Source: an uncultured Prevotellaceae bacterium
Lineage (GTDB): Bacteria > Bacteroidota > Bacteroidia > Bacteroidales > Bacteroidaceae
Reading direction: 5' to 3'
NCBI GenBank assembly: GCA_900315105.1
Contig: OMXX01000058.1
Span: forward strand, 1-40,289
Length of the DNA: 40,289 nt
The notes under the pieces were generated by a model that saw only the letters and a program-made list of their open reading frames with translations, searched no databases and was not told the DNA's origin. This document shows, piece by piece, positions 7,891-15,974 of the stretch (position 1 is its first letter; every line of letters begins with the position of its first letter). The translations under genes and the position numbers were made by a program.

Positions 7891-8120
7891 GGCCTCTCCC
7901 CCCGCTTGGCACATACTCGAAGATACACAATCTTCGACTTCCCGCCGTAGGGAGGGAGCCGGAGAGCCCAAAACAACTAACAATTAATAATTAACATGCC
8001 TTCCGCGATTATACAATCAAACATCCTTCCCTTTGGGAAGGCTTGGTTAGGCTTATAATTTGAATCGCCTTTCGCCTTCCAGCTCCCTCCCTACGGGGGA
8101 GGGCGGGGGGAGAGGCCGAA
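7891..8120. repeat. GC-rich miniature inverted-repeat element filling the metG-argS spacer
   Basis: The element starts with GGCCTCTCCCCCCGC (7891) and ends with its reverse complement GCGGGGGGAGAGGCC (to 8119). It therefore occupies almost the whole gap between the two genes. Inside are CCGTAGGGAGGGAGCC and its partner, a CCTTCCCTTTGGGAAGG hairpin (about 8026..8042), and one copy of a 34-nt hairpin module (7910..7943). Related copies lie at 35953..36087 and 39449..39646. No open reading frame is carried. The element would fold into a strong hairpin in RNA and may reduce read-through into argS. Confidence 0.8.
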
Positions 8121-8126
8121 TTTATT

Positions 8127-9938
8127 ATGATAGAAAAAGAAATAACTCTTGCAGTCTTGAAGGCTGTCAAGGAACTATACGGACAGGAAGTGCCAGAGAA
8201 GATGGCACAACTGCAAAAGACACGCGCAGAGTTTGAGGGCAACCTCACTCTCGTGGTATTCCCATTCGTGAAGATGGCTCGTAAGAAGCCGGAAGAGGTT
8301 GCTGCCGAGATTGGCGAAGACCTCGTAAAGAACAGCAATTCGGTTGCTGCATACAACGTGGTAAAGGGTTTCCTCAACCTCGTCATTGCCCCAGAGGCAT
8401 GGGTATCTCTTCTCAACGCTATTGATGCTGATGAGCACTATGGCGAGAAGAAGGCGACAGAGGATTCTGACCTCGTGATGATTGAGTACTCATCTCCTAA
8501 CACCAACAAGCCTCTGCACCTCGGTCATGTGCGTAACAACCTTCTTGGTTGGTCTCTCGCACAGATTATGGCAGCTAACGGCCATAAGGTTGTTAAGACA
8601 AATATCGTAAACGACCGTGGTATTCACATCTGTAAGTCTATGCTCGCTTGGCAGAAGTGGGGAAATGGTGAGACTCCAGAGACTTCTGGCAAGAAAGGCG
8701 ACCACCTCATTGGCGACTACTATGTGGCTTTCGACAAGCACTATAAGGCTGAGTGTGACGAACTTACAAAGAAGTACGTTGCCGAGGGTATGGCTGAGGA
8801 TGCAGCTAAGGAGAAGGCAAAGCAGGAGGCTCCTCTTATCAAGGAGGCTCACGATATGCTCGTGAAATGGGAGAACAACGACCCTGAGATTCGCGCTCTT
8901 TGGGCAAAGATGAACGAATGGGTTTATGCCGGATTCAACGAGACATACAAGGCTCTCGGCGTTAGCTTCGATAAGATTTACTACGAGTCAAATACATATC
9001 TAGAGGGTAAGGAAAAGGTGGACGAAGGTCTTGCAAAGGGCTTCTTCTACCGTCGTCCGGACAACTCTGTATGGGCAGACCTCACAAGCGAGGGTCTTGA
9101 CGAGAAGCTTCTTCTGCGTTCAGACGGTACATCCGTTTATATGACTCAGGATATCGGTACAGCAAAGCTCCGTTTCCAGGACTACCCTATCGACCAGATG
9201 ATCTATGTAGTAGGTAACGAGCAGAACTATCACTTCCAGGTTCTCTCAATCCTTCTCGATAAGCTCGGCTTCAAGTGGGGTAAGGATCTCGTTCACTTCT
9301 CTTACGGTATGGTGGAGTTGCCAAATGGTAAGATGAAGTCTCGTGAGGGAACTGTGGTAGATGCCGACGACCTTATCGCAAGTATGATTAACGATGCCTA
9401 CGAGGTTTCCCGCGACCACGCAAAGAAAGTGGATATGACCGAGGAAGAAAGCCGTGAGGTAGCTCGTATCGTGGGTATGGGTGCTCTGAAGTATTTCATC
9501 CTCAAGGTTGACGCTCGTAAGAATATGCTCTTCAACCCAGCAGAATCTATCGATTTCAACGGAAACACAGGTCCGTTCATCCAATATACTTACGCTCGTA
9601 TCCGCTCTATTCTCCGCAAGGCAGAGGAACAGGGCTTGAAGGTTGAGCAGATGAATGGTGGCGTAGAACTTGCAGAGAAGGAGATTGAGCTTATCCAGAA
9701 GACATCTGAGTATGCAGCTGCCGTTGCACAGGCAGGTAAGGACTACTCTCCTTCAGGTATCGCAAACTACTGCTACGAGCTTACAAAGGCATTCAACCAG
9801 TTCTACCACGACTACTCTATCCTCGGTGAGGAAGATGCAAAGAAGAAGCAGTTCCGCTTGCTCCTTGCAAAGAACGTGGCAAAGACCCTGAAGAACGGTA
9901 TGGCTCTCCTCGGAATTGAGGTTCCGGAGAGAATGTAA
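8127..9938 (+). CDS. argS: Arginyl-tRNA synthetase
   Basis: A 603-residue class I synthetase that charges tRNA-Arg. The N-terminal Add-1 domain (about residues 1-85) precedes the HIGH motif, seen as HLGH in SSPNTNKPLHLGHVRNN near residue 130. The KMSKS-like segment is MKSREG in NGKMKSREGTVVD, the normal form in ArgRS enzymes. The C-terminal helical anticodon-binding (DALR) domain is recognisable from FNQFYHDYSIL to the end (GIEVPERM). The length is as expected and no lesion was seen. The start ATG lies 6 nt after a GC-rich miniature element. No separate promoter was found, so expression may depend on read-through from metG. Confidence 0.97.
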   Translation: MIEKEITLAVLKAVKELYGQEVPEKMAQLQKTRAEFEGNLTLVVFPFVKMARKKPEEVAAEIGEDLVKNSNSVAAYNVVKGFLNLVIAPEAWVSLLNAIDADEHYGEKKATEDSDLVMIEYSSPNTNKPLHLGHVRNNLLGWSLAQIMAANGHKVVKTNIVNDRGIHICKSMLAWQKWGNGETPETSGKKGDHLIGDYYVAFDKHYKAECDELTKKYVAEGMAEDAAKEKAKQEAPLIKEAHDMLVKWENNDPEIRALWAKMNEWVYAGFNETYKALGVSFDKIYYESNTYLEGKEKVDEGLAKGFFYRRPDNSVWADLTSEGLDEKLLLRSDGTSVYMTQDIGTAKLRFQDYPIDQMIYVVGNEQNYHFQVLSILLDKLGFKWGKDLVHFSYGMVELPNGKMKSREGTVVDADDLIASMINDAYEVSRDHAKKVDMTEEESREVARIVGMGALKYFILKVDARKNMLFNPAESIDFNGNTGPFIQYTYARIRSILRKAEEQGLKVEQMNGGVELAEKEIELIQKTSEYAAAVAQAGKDYSPSGIANYCYELTKAFNQFYHDYSILGEEDAKKKQFRLLLAKNVAKTLKNGMALLGIEVPERM

Positions 9939-9980
9939 GGATCCTCTAAATCCCTTTAAAAGGGGACTATTGAACACTCC

Positions 9981-10014
9981 GGCTCTCCCCCTTCTGGGGG
10001 GGAGCGGGGAGAGG
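9981..10014. repeat. GC-rich palindrome fragment of the miniature element family
   Basis: GGCTCTCCCCC followed within four bases by GGGGGGGAG and GGGGAGAGG forms a strong hairpin in the gap between argS and the next gene. It resembles the ends of the larger GC-rich element but lacks the interior, so it could be a deletion remnant or serve as a transcription terminator. Confidence 0.55.
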
Positions 10015-10073
10015 TTCTTATCAAGGTAATGTAAAACAAAGAAAACTAAAAACCTAAACAACAGAATAATATT

Positions 10074-11417
10074 ATGGCTTATCAAGAACAAAGAACAACG
10101 GGTTACGGAACTCGTGTAGGTAATTCATTTAAGGCTATCGGTACAGGATTCTTTCTGTTCTGTATCGGAACAGCTCTCCTTTGGTGGAATGAAGGACGAA
10201 CAGTAAAGACAGAGAAGATGCTCGAAGAAGTAGGCGGTTCTTATGTTGAGATGGAAAATCCTAACAAGAAGGACGCATCTCTCGACGGAGAACTTATCTG
10301 CGGATCAGCATTGGCTACAACCGAGGACTCTCTTAGCGACAATCAGTTTGGCGTTGGCGCAAAGGCTATCGCTCTTCATCGCCGAGTAGAATACTACCAA
10401 TGGGTAGAGGATTCTAAGGAAAGTAGCGAAGACAAACTTGGTGGTAAGGAAGTTACCACCACAACATATACATATTCCAAGAAATGGGTTAGCCAACCTA
10501 TCGAGTCTTCGGAGTTCAAAGATCCTGCATATCAGAATAAGAATATGGTGCTCACAACTGTTGAGGAGTCTGAGCAGTATGCCGAGAATGTAAAATTCGG
10601 AGCATACCAGCTCAACGAGACCTTGATACATATGATTTCATCACGCGAAGGTCTTGACCTTAACATAAGCGAGGATATGCTTAACCAGCTCGATAAGAGC
10701 GCACAGACAGCCTACGAGCGTTTCTATGGCGTGAAGAAATCTGCGAAACAGACGGTTGAGCAATTGGCAGAAACAACCGTTCTCTCTGATTCCGCAAAGG
10801 CTGTAGCCGACTCTCTAAAAGCCGTTAATGATAGTATTATCAAGAATGCGGTAAACAAGAAAGACTTTGAATATGTCCATCAGGCAGGCAACGTGTTGTA
10901 TTTCGGTCGTGTGCCTGGTTCACCAGAGATAGGCGATGTTCGTGTGACATTCGAGAAGGTCGTTCCTGCAAAGGTTACAGTCATGGCCGTTGTTGATGGC
11001 GATAGCTTCAAGGCATTCAAGGCAAAGAACGGCAAGCGTTTCCAGAGGCTCGTAATGGGCAAGAAGAGTGGTGACGAGATTATCGACATAGAGAAGGAAA
11101 CAAACAATATGCTTCTCTGGGTATTCCGTATTTTCGGAGTCATGTTGGTAATCGGCGGTCTTAAGGGTATCTTCGGTTTCTTGGAGACAATACTGAAGGT
11201 CGTTCCATTCATAGCAAACATCTTCGGATGGGGTGTCGGTGTTGTCTGCACGATATTAGGCCTTGTATGGTCGCTTATCATCATCGCAATAGCATGGCTT
11301 TTCTATCGTCCTATACTCGGCATCACACTACTTGTCATAGCCGGATTCCTCACATGGGTATTTGCTTTCAAGGGCAAGGACAAGCTAAAAGAATTGGCTG
11401 CAAAGACAAAGAAATAA
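10074..11417 (+). CDS. TMEM43-family membrane protein
   Basis: A 447-residue membrane protein. One transmembrane segment lies near the N-terminus (about residues 18-40, AIGTGFFLFCIGTALLWWNEGR), which includes the WWNEGR motif characteristic of TMEM43/LUMA family proteins. A large extracytoplasmic region of about 300 residues follows, with the family's YYQW and repeated Thr/Lys-rich strands. Three or four hydrophobic helices form the C-terminus (about 345-435). The bacterial function of this family is not known to me. It is the first of five same-strand genes to 14522; the next one starts 5 nt after its stop, so they are probably co-transcribed. Confidence 0.75.
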   Translation: MAYQEQRTTGYGTRVGNSFKAIGTGFFLFCIGTALLWWNEGRTVKTEKMLEEVGGSYVEMENPNKKDASLDGELICGSALATTEDSLSDNQFGVGAKAIALHRRVEYYQWVEDSKESSEDKLGGKEVTTTTYTYSKKWVSQPIESSEFKDPAYQNKNMVLTTVEESEQYAENVKFGAYQLNETLIHMISSREGLDLNISEDMLNQLDKSAQTAYERFYGVKKSAKQTVEQLAETTVLSDSAKAVADSLKAVNDSIIKNAVNKKDFEYVHQAGNVLYFGRVPGSPEIGDVRVTFEKVVPAKVTVMAVVDGDSFKAFKAKNGKRFQRLVMGKKSGDEIIDIEKETNNMLLWVFRIFGVMLVIGGLKGIFGFLETILKVVPFIANIFGWGVGVVCTILGLVWSLIIIAIAWLFYRPILGITLLVIAGFLTWVFAFKGKDKLKELAAKTKK

Positions 11418-11421
11418 AAAG

Positions 11422-11976
11422 ATGCAGAAGAAAATATCCCTGGCATTTCTTGCCATTATGATGCTCGTTGCCTGCGGAGACAAGACGAGCAAGAACGTTG
11501 GCGATGCTGACAGCCTCCCTCACTCTCCAAATACCTCTATACAGGAGAGTGCGGAAGGGGAGGCCGTCAAGCATACTAAAGAATATATCACCCAGCGCAT
11601 AGACACCATATATAAATACAGGGATGATGCCGTATGTTGTTCCAACCGCTATAATGAACTTACAAATCAAGCGTGTAAGATAGCGGATGAATTGGAAGAT
11701 CTCTATATCGACTGTGACCATTGGGTTGTGGGACAGGACATCGACCCTAAATGGAGCTATAAGGTTAGTAATATCAATATTGAGAGTGATTCCATAGCAT
11801 GGGCAGAAATGACCATCCATAACTTCTCTGATCATAAGGTAAGGTTAAAGCTATTGTACGAGCGTGGTGATTGGTTCGTTGACGATCTCCTCACAACATA
11901 CGTTGAGAATGGTGTCGCAAAGGAACTTAGCGAACAGGAACATGCACGCAATTACATCTCTGAAAACAAGAAATAA
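11422..11976 (+). CDS. Small lipoprotein, DUF3828-like
   Basis: A 184-residue predicted lipoprotein. The lipobox LVAC places the acylated cysteine at residue 18 after a short hydrophobic signal. The mature part is acidic and soluble. The layout is a helical start (YITQRIDTIYKYRDD...), then strands with IAWAEMTIHNFSDHKVRLKLL and a WFVDDL segment near the end. This resembles the DUF3828 fold (NTF2/cystatin-like helix plus sheet). It starts 5 nt after the TMEM43-like gene and ends directly against the next lipoprotein gene, which has the same layout. The two may be diverged duplicates. Function is unknown. Confidence 0.65.
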   Translation: MQKKISLAFLAIMMLVACGDKTSKNVGDADSLPHSPNTSIQESAEGEAVKHTKEYITQRIDTIYKYRDDAVCCSNRYNELTNQACKIADELEDLYIDCDHWVVGQDIDPKWSYKVSNINIESDSIAWAEMTIHNFSDHKVRLKLLYERGDWFVDDLLTTYVENGVAKELSEQEHARNYISENKK

Positions 11977-12537
11977 ATGAGAAAGGCAATACTATCAATA
12001 TCCGTCATACTGCTTATGTGTGCCTGTGGCGGTCAGACGCAAAAACCTACACAGGAGAATGACTCTGCAACGACCTCTGTTGAAAGAAACGACCAAAAGC
12101 GCGCATCTGCGAAAGATATTCCCGATTTCGTAAATAGCGTATACAACAAGGTGAATGAGGTTATGTCACAACAGGTGGTTAACACATCTGTTCTTGACAG
12201 CGCATTCTTCGCCCCAAGCTATACCGAGCTGTACAAGAAGGTGCGAAAGGCTGAGGAAGGCAAATCATTCGACAATATGTGTTTTGTTGAGTATATGCCT
12301 TTCACCCAAGGTCTTATCGTTCCTATCACCATTACCGACATCAAGGCTAACATGCTTACCGACAACACCGCCGAGGTTTTCTATGAAATGAGAGACAAGG
12401 AGGATGTTGTAAAGATGTGGTGGCATCTGGTATCTGCCAATGGTGAATGGCGTATCGATGATTGGAAAAATGATCCTGAAGACGAGAATAGTATGGCTGA
12501 CAGGATGCGTGAATATCTGGCAAAGTGGAAAGAGTAA
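11977..12537 (+). CDS. Small lipoprotein, DUF3828-like (second copy)
   Basis: A 186-residue predicted lipoprotein with acylation at C17 (LMCAC). A low-complexity Thr/Asn-rich linker follows, then a helical region and a strand-rich half: VPITITDIKANMLTDNTAEVF and WWHLVSANGEWRIDDWKND (motifs given separately: DNTAEVF, GEWRIDDW). The WRIDDW motif near the C-terminus matches the WFVDDL position of the preceding gene. The ATG abuts the stop codon of that gene (TAAATG), implying translational coupling. Function is unknown; an envelope accessory role with the TMEM43-like protein is only an inference from order. Confidence 0.65.
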   Translation: MRKAILSISVILLMCACGGQTQKPTQENDSATTSVERNDQKRASAKDIPDFVNSVYNKVNEVMSQQVVNTSVLDSAFFAPSYTELYKKVRKAEEGKSFDNMCFVEYMPFTQGLIVPITITDIKANMLTDNTAEVFYEMRDKEDVVKMWWHLVSANGEWRIDDWKNDPEDENSMADRMREYLAKWKE

Positions 12538-12581
12538 AGTAGAAAGTAAATAGTTGAAAGAGTAAAGAGTAAAGGGTAAAG

Positions 12582-13496
12582 ATGAAAAAGATATCATTTC
12601 TCGTTGTTCTCTGTCTCTGCCTCATAACAGGGGCAAAGGCACAGAATGCCAAGCAATATGAGAGAAAGGACTTCTCCTTCAAAGTAACCAAGGAGAAAGA
12701 CGCAGAAGGATATGTAAATATAGTGAAGCTAAGCACATACGTTGGTTCTCAACTCATAGATAATTACTCTTTCAAAGTGCCTTCGCCTCTTCCTGAAGAC
12801 CTTTCCGATGGTATCGGAGCAGTCTCTGAAGAGGATATCAACTTTGACGGCTATCCCGATATTGATATCAATCTCGGCTATCGAGGTGCTGGAAGTGCGA
12901 ATAACATACAGCATGAGGCTCTTCTCTGGAATCAGCAGCAGCATGCCTTCGTAAAGACTGATGGTTACAACGATATTGGCGAACCGCAGCTTGATACCAA
13001 GAATAAAGTTGTCTTTACGGTTATCAACAGCTATACCGATGTCACCAAGACCTACTACCGATGGGATGGCAACAAACTCGTGGAATATCTCTGCGAGACT
13101 GCTAAAATCGAGGATGCCAAGGTCATAGATTTCAGCGGGATGCTCAATTACCCTCTCTACACCCTTGAAGCGAAAATGAACGGCAGAATTCCTGTCATAA
13201 TCGCTTTTCAGAAAGACGACAAGGATATCGTGGCTGGCTACATCTACTATCCTCGTGCCAAGAATCCAGCACCAATCATGATCAAGGGAATCTACGACAA
13301 TGGCACCTACGACCTCCGTGAACGTCTGAACGACGGAACCACAACAGGCTATATCTGCCTGAAATGCGACAAAGACGAGAATTGGAGTGGCGGGTGGGCT
13401 AATCCTACGACTCATAAGGAACTAAAGCTAACGGATATATCCTTCAGTCACGAAGCTCAGAAATGGTTCACGAAATCGTTGTTTTTGGAAGAATAA
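12582..13496 (+). CDS. Secreted protein with a calcium-loop-like DINFDGYPDIDI segment
   Basis: A 304-residue protein with a cleavable signal peptide (MKKISFLVVLCLCLITGAKA). The region around residue 88 reads INFDGYPDIDINLGYRG, resembling the D-x-D-G-x-x-D loop seen in FG-GAP/XAC2610-type secreted proteins. About 130 further residues of alternating strands follow, then a second half with repeated strands (MNGRIPVIIAFQ, GTYDLRERLNDG) and two Cys in ICLKCDKD. No catalytic motif was recognised. It lies 44 nt after the second lipoprotein and 12 nt before the AAA+ gene on the same strand. Likely periplasmic or outer-surface; function unknown. Confidence 0.6.
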   Translation: MKKISFLVVLCLCLITGAKAQNAKQYERKDFSFKVTKEKDAEGYVNIVKLSTYVGSQLIDNYSFKVPSPLPEDLSDGIGAVSEEDINFDGYPDIDINLGYRGAGSANNIQHEALLWNQQQHAFVKTDGYNDIGEPQLDTKNKVVFTVINSYTDVTKTYYRWDGNKLVEYLCETAKIEDAKVIDFSGMLNYPLYTLEAKMNGRIPVIIAFQKDDKDIVAGYIYYPRAKNPAPIMIKGIYDNGTYDLRERLNDGTTTGYICLKCDKDENWSGGWANPTTHKELKLTDISFSHEAQKWFTKSLFLEE

Positions 13497-13508
13497 ATTG
13501 TAAACAAT

Positions 13509-14522
13509 ATGATAGAAATACCAGAAGGTTTAGGCGGAAAGATTTTCAAGGGCTGTGGCTGTATATCTATCGGCATAGTACTGATGTTCATCCTCGTAAT
13601 CGTTATAGGCATCTGCTATGACGATAAGGAAACCGAAGAGAAGAAGGAAGAGCAGAAGACCGAGCAGGTAGAGAAGAAAGACAGCGTAGTAGTCAATGCC
13701 CCATTGGAAGGTGACCCATACAAGGAACTTGACGAACTGATAGGTCTTGAGCAGGTGAAGGAAGAGGTTCACTCGCTCGCCAACTTCGTAAAGATACAGA
13801 AACAACGTGAGAAGAAAGGTTTGAAGACTCCCAAAATGTCACTTCACCTCGTGTTTACCGGCAGTCCTGGTACCGGTAAGACTACCGTTGCTCGTATCGT
13901 GGCAAGAATATACAAGGATCTGGGGGTTCTGAAGAAAGGACACACGGTGGAAACTGACCGTTCAGGACTGGTGGCAAACTATGTGGGACAGACAGCCACA
14001 AAAACCAATGCCATCGTTGATTCTGCCCTTAACGGCGTGCTCTTCATCGACGAGGCCTACGCTCTCGTTCCTACTGCCAACAAAAATAACGACTACGGAC
14101 AGGAGGCAATCTCTACCCTACTCAAACGTATGGAGGACGATCGCGACAAACTGGTGGTGATTGTAGCCGGATATCCAAAAGAGATGAACCGATTCATTGA
14201 CTCCAACCCCGGATTAAAATCGCGTTTCAACCGCTATATCAATTTCCCCGACTATACATCTGGCGAACTATGCGAGATATTCAATATGTATGTCAGGAAA
14301 AACCAATATGCCCTGACACCCGATGCCGAGCGTTACCTTAAAACTCGCCTTGATAGTGCCGTAAAGCACAAGGACCGTAACTTCGGAAACGCCCGCTATG
14401 CCCGAAACATATTCGAGAAAAGCATTCAGCGACAGGCAAACCGATTGTCGAAGGAGAAGAACCCAACAGCCAAGCAACTGTCGGAACTCACAGCAAGCGA
14501 CATCCGCGAAGCATTCAAATAA
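13509..14522 (+). CDS. Membrane-anchored AAA+ ATPase, CbbX/SpoVK-like
   Basis: A 337-residue protein. Residues about 12-36 are a single hydrophobic helix (ISIGIVLMFILVIVIGICY), followed by a highly charged Glu/Lys linker to about 68. The AAA+ module follows: LDELIGLEQVKEEVHSL, Walker A GSPGTGKT at 118-125 (K124), Walker B LFIDEA with D181-E182, then GYPKEM and an arginine-finger-like GLKSRF. The C-terminal lid is helical with an NARYARNIFEKS segment. The core matches the CbbX/SpoVK subgroup, remodelling ATPases that act on protein complexes. Usual relatives are soluble, so the N-terminal anchor is distinctive. Topology (ATPase in the cytosol) is inferred. It is the last of the five-gene cluster and its partner protein is not evident. 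Confidence 0.8.
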   Translation: MIEIPEGLGGKIFKGCGCISIGIVLMFILVIVIGICYDDKETEEKKEEQKTEQVEKKDSVVVNAPLEGDPYKELDELIGLEQVKEEVHSLANFVKIQKQREKKGLKTPKMSLHLVFTGSPGTGKTTVARIVARIYKDLGVLKKGHTVETDRSGLVANYVGQTATKTNAIVDSALNGVLFIDEAYALVPTANKNNDYGQEAISTLLKRMEDDRDKLVVIVAGYPKEMNRFIDSNPGLKSRFNRYINFPDYTSGELCEIFNMYVRKNQYALTPDAERYLKTRLDSAVKHKDRNFGNARYARNIFEKSIQRQANRLSKEKNPTAKQLSELTASDIREAFK

Positions 14523-14562
14523 ATAGCACAAATTCGACAACTTACGGAGTCTGAACTGCATT

Positions 14563-14608
14563 TTTTCTGAGAAAAATTTGGTTTTCTCAGAAAATGTGTG
14601 TACTTTTG
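14563..14608 (+). promoter_or_regulatory. greA promoter whose -33 element lies in a perfect hairpin loop
   Basis: TTTTCTGAGAAAA (14563..14575) and TTTTCTCAGAAAA (14582..14594) are perfect 13-bp arms around a 6-nt loop, ATTTGG. The loop supplies TTTG (14577..14580), which is 20 nt from the -7 element TACTTTTG (14601..14608). The palindrome follows the AAA+ gene by 40 nt and could also end its transcript, although no T-run follows it on the plus strand. Confidence 0.6.
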
Positions 14609-14808
14609 CACCGAAAACGTTAAGACACTAAGAAATAACAATTCAAAAGGTCTTTTCGGAAAACACATATTGAGGAAACAGGATTCCGGTATCGCTGAAA
14701 GATTAAGTGATGTCGGGGTTCTTATTTTTTAGTCTGCAGACAGTCGGCCTAAACATGATGACTGCAACTAAACATTAAAAAAAGTAATTTCTTAAACAAC
14801 AAAATATT
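14609..14808 (+). promoter_or_regulatory. Long 5' leader of greA with potential stem-loops
   Basis: The distance from the -7 element to the greA ATG is 200 nt, unusually long for this window. CCGAAAA near the start can pair with TTTTCGG (about 14654). A GCAG-ACAGTC segment (about 14737) can pair with GACTGC (about 14759), next to the small palindrome GTCTGCAGAC. No short reading frame with a clear start was seen. No known riboswitch was recognised. Confidence 0.4.
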
Positions 14809-15276
14809 ATGGCATACATGTCAAAAGAAGGCTACGAGGCACTCGTAGCAGAACTCCACCGTCTGGAGGCAGTGGAAAGTCCAAAGGCTTCAGCTGCAAT
14901 AGCCGAGGCTCGCGATAAGGGAGACCTCTCTGAGAATGCAGAGTACGATGCTGCTAAGGAAGCACAGGCAAAGCTCATGGAGAAAATCAATCAGATGAAA
15001 CTCACTCTTGCTGATGCAAAGATTATAGATAAGAGCCGTCTCTCTACAGATGCGGTTCAGCTTTTGTCAAAGGTAGAGATGACCAACCTCACCACAAAGT
15101 CAAAGATGACCTATACTATCGTTGCAGAGAATGAGGCAGACCTACGTGCTGGTAAAATCTCTGTCAAGACTCCTATTGCACAGGGTCTTCTCAATCATAA
15201 GGTTGGCGACGAGGTAGAGATTACTATTCCTCGCGGTAAGATAAAACTCAGAATTGATTCTATAACTATCGAGTAA
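14809..15276 (+). CDS. greA: Transcription elongation factor GreA
   Basis: A 155-residue protein of normal GreA length. The N-terminal coiled coil (about residues 1-75) carries the conserved acidic tip region in ARDKGDLSENAEYDAAKEAQ. The C-terminal FKBP-like domain is visible from the IAQGLLNHKVGDEVEITIPRG segment (motifs LLNHKVGDEVE and IPRGK). GreA binds in the RNA polymerase secondary channel and stimulates cleavage of backtracked RNA. It has its own promoter and a 200-nt leader, and is followed after 108 nt by the HIT hydrolase gene. Confidence 0.95.
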   Translation: MAYMSKEGYEALVAELHRLEAVESPKASAAIAEARDKGDLSENAEYDAAKEAQAKLMEKINQMKLTLADAKIIDKSRLSTDAVQLLSKVEMTNLTTKSKMTYTIVAENEADLRAGKISVKTPIAQGLLNHKVGDEVEITIPRGKIKLRIDSITIE

Positions 15277-15384
15277 ATGTCTACTATTTGGCTATTTTTA
15301 AAAAATTTTCACGATGCGTTTTGACTTTTCGAACTTTACATCGTCTAAAGAACAAAATATAGCTATATATAATTAGGAATAAGT

Positions 15385-15786
15385 ATGGATATCTTTTCAA
15401 AAATCGCTGCTGGCGAAATCCCAAGCTATAAATGTGCAGAGAACGATGAGTTCTACGCATTTCTTGACATCAATCCTCTTGTCGTAGGTCATACTCTCGT
15501 AATCCCACGTCGTGAGGTTGACTACATCTTTGATATGGACGATGATGAAATCGCCCGTTATCAGGTGTTCGCAAAGAAGGTTGCCAAGGCCATCAAGGAA
15601 GCTTTCCCTTGCATCAAGGTAGCTCAGATTGTACTCGGTCTTGAGGTTCCACATGCACACATCCATCTCATCCCAATGCAGAGTGAGAAGGATGCCAACT
15701 TCGCAAACGAGAAGCTCAAGCTCTCAGAGGATGAGTTCAAGGCTGCTGCTAATAAGATCTTGGAAAATTTCAAAAAAATAAAATAA
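15385..15786 (+). CDS. HIT-family nucleotide hydrolase/transferase
   Basis: A 133-residue HIT protein beginning DIFSKIAAGEIPSYK, a family hallmark. The catalytic histidine triad is H90-x-H92-x-H94 in VPHAHIHLIPM. The expected chemistry is hydrolysis of AMP-linked or dinucleoside polyphosphate substrates; the true substrate cannot be read from sequence. In place of the usual QxVxH.H lead-in there is QIVLGLEVPHAHIHL, still within family range. An inverted repeat ACGATG...CATCGT (15311..15344) lies in the gap after greA. The gene probably belongs to the greA transcription unit. Confidence 0.9.
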   Translation: MDIFSKIAAGEIPSYKCAENDEFYAFLDINPLVVGHTLVIPRREVDYIFDMDDDEIARYQVFAKKVAKAIKEAFPCIKVAQIVLGLEVPHAHIHLIPMQSEKDANFANEKLKLSEDEFKAAANKILENFKKIK

Positions 15787-15795
15787 AGACTCCTA

Positions 15796-15930
15796 CCCTT
15801 CCCCCTTCCCTATGAAGGGGGAAGGGAGGGCAGCTCAATATGAGAGAATCCTTTTAGCGAAAAAGGTAACTTTCTCCCCGCCCCCTCACGGGGAAGGGAT
15901 GCCCGAATGCAGAAAAGGGGTCGAGGGACT
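15796..15930. repeat. GC-rich palindromic spacer after the HIT gene
   Basis: A strong hairpin is formed by CTTCCCCCTTC and GAAGGGGGAAG around CCTAT (about 15799..15829). A second run of CCCCGCCCCC...GGGGAAGGG follows. Base content and words resemble the GC-rich miniature element family, but the ends are not the same. It may terminate transcription after the HIT gene. Confidence 0.5.
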
Positions 15931-15974
15931 TTTTTACACTTGCACATCGTTTAAATGATTAATAAATTCAGGTA

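Noticed and set aside
12729..13415. A 228-codon frame on the minus strand opposite the secreted-protein gene
   Set aside because: Shadow of the plus-strand gene, which has a signal peptide and sits in a consistent operon.
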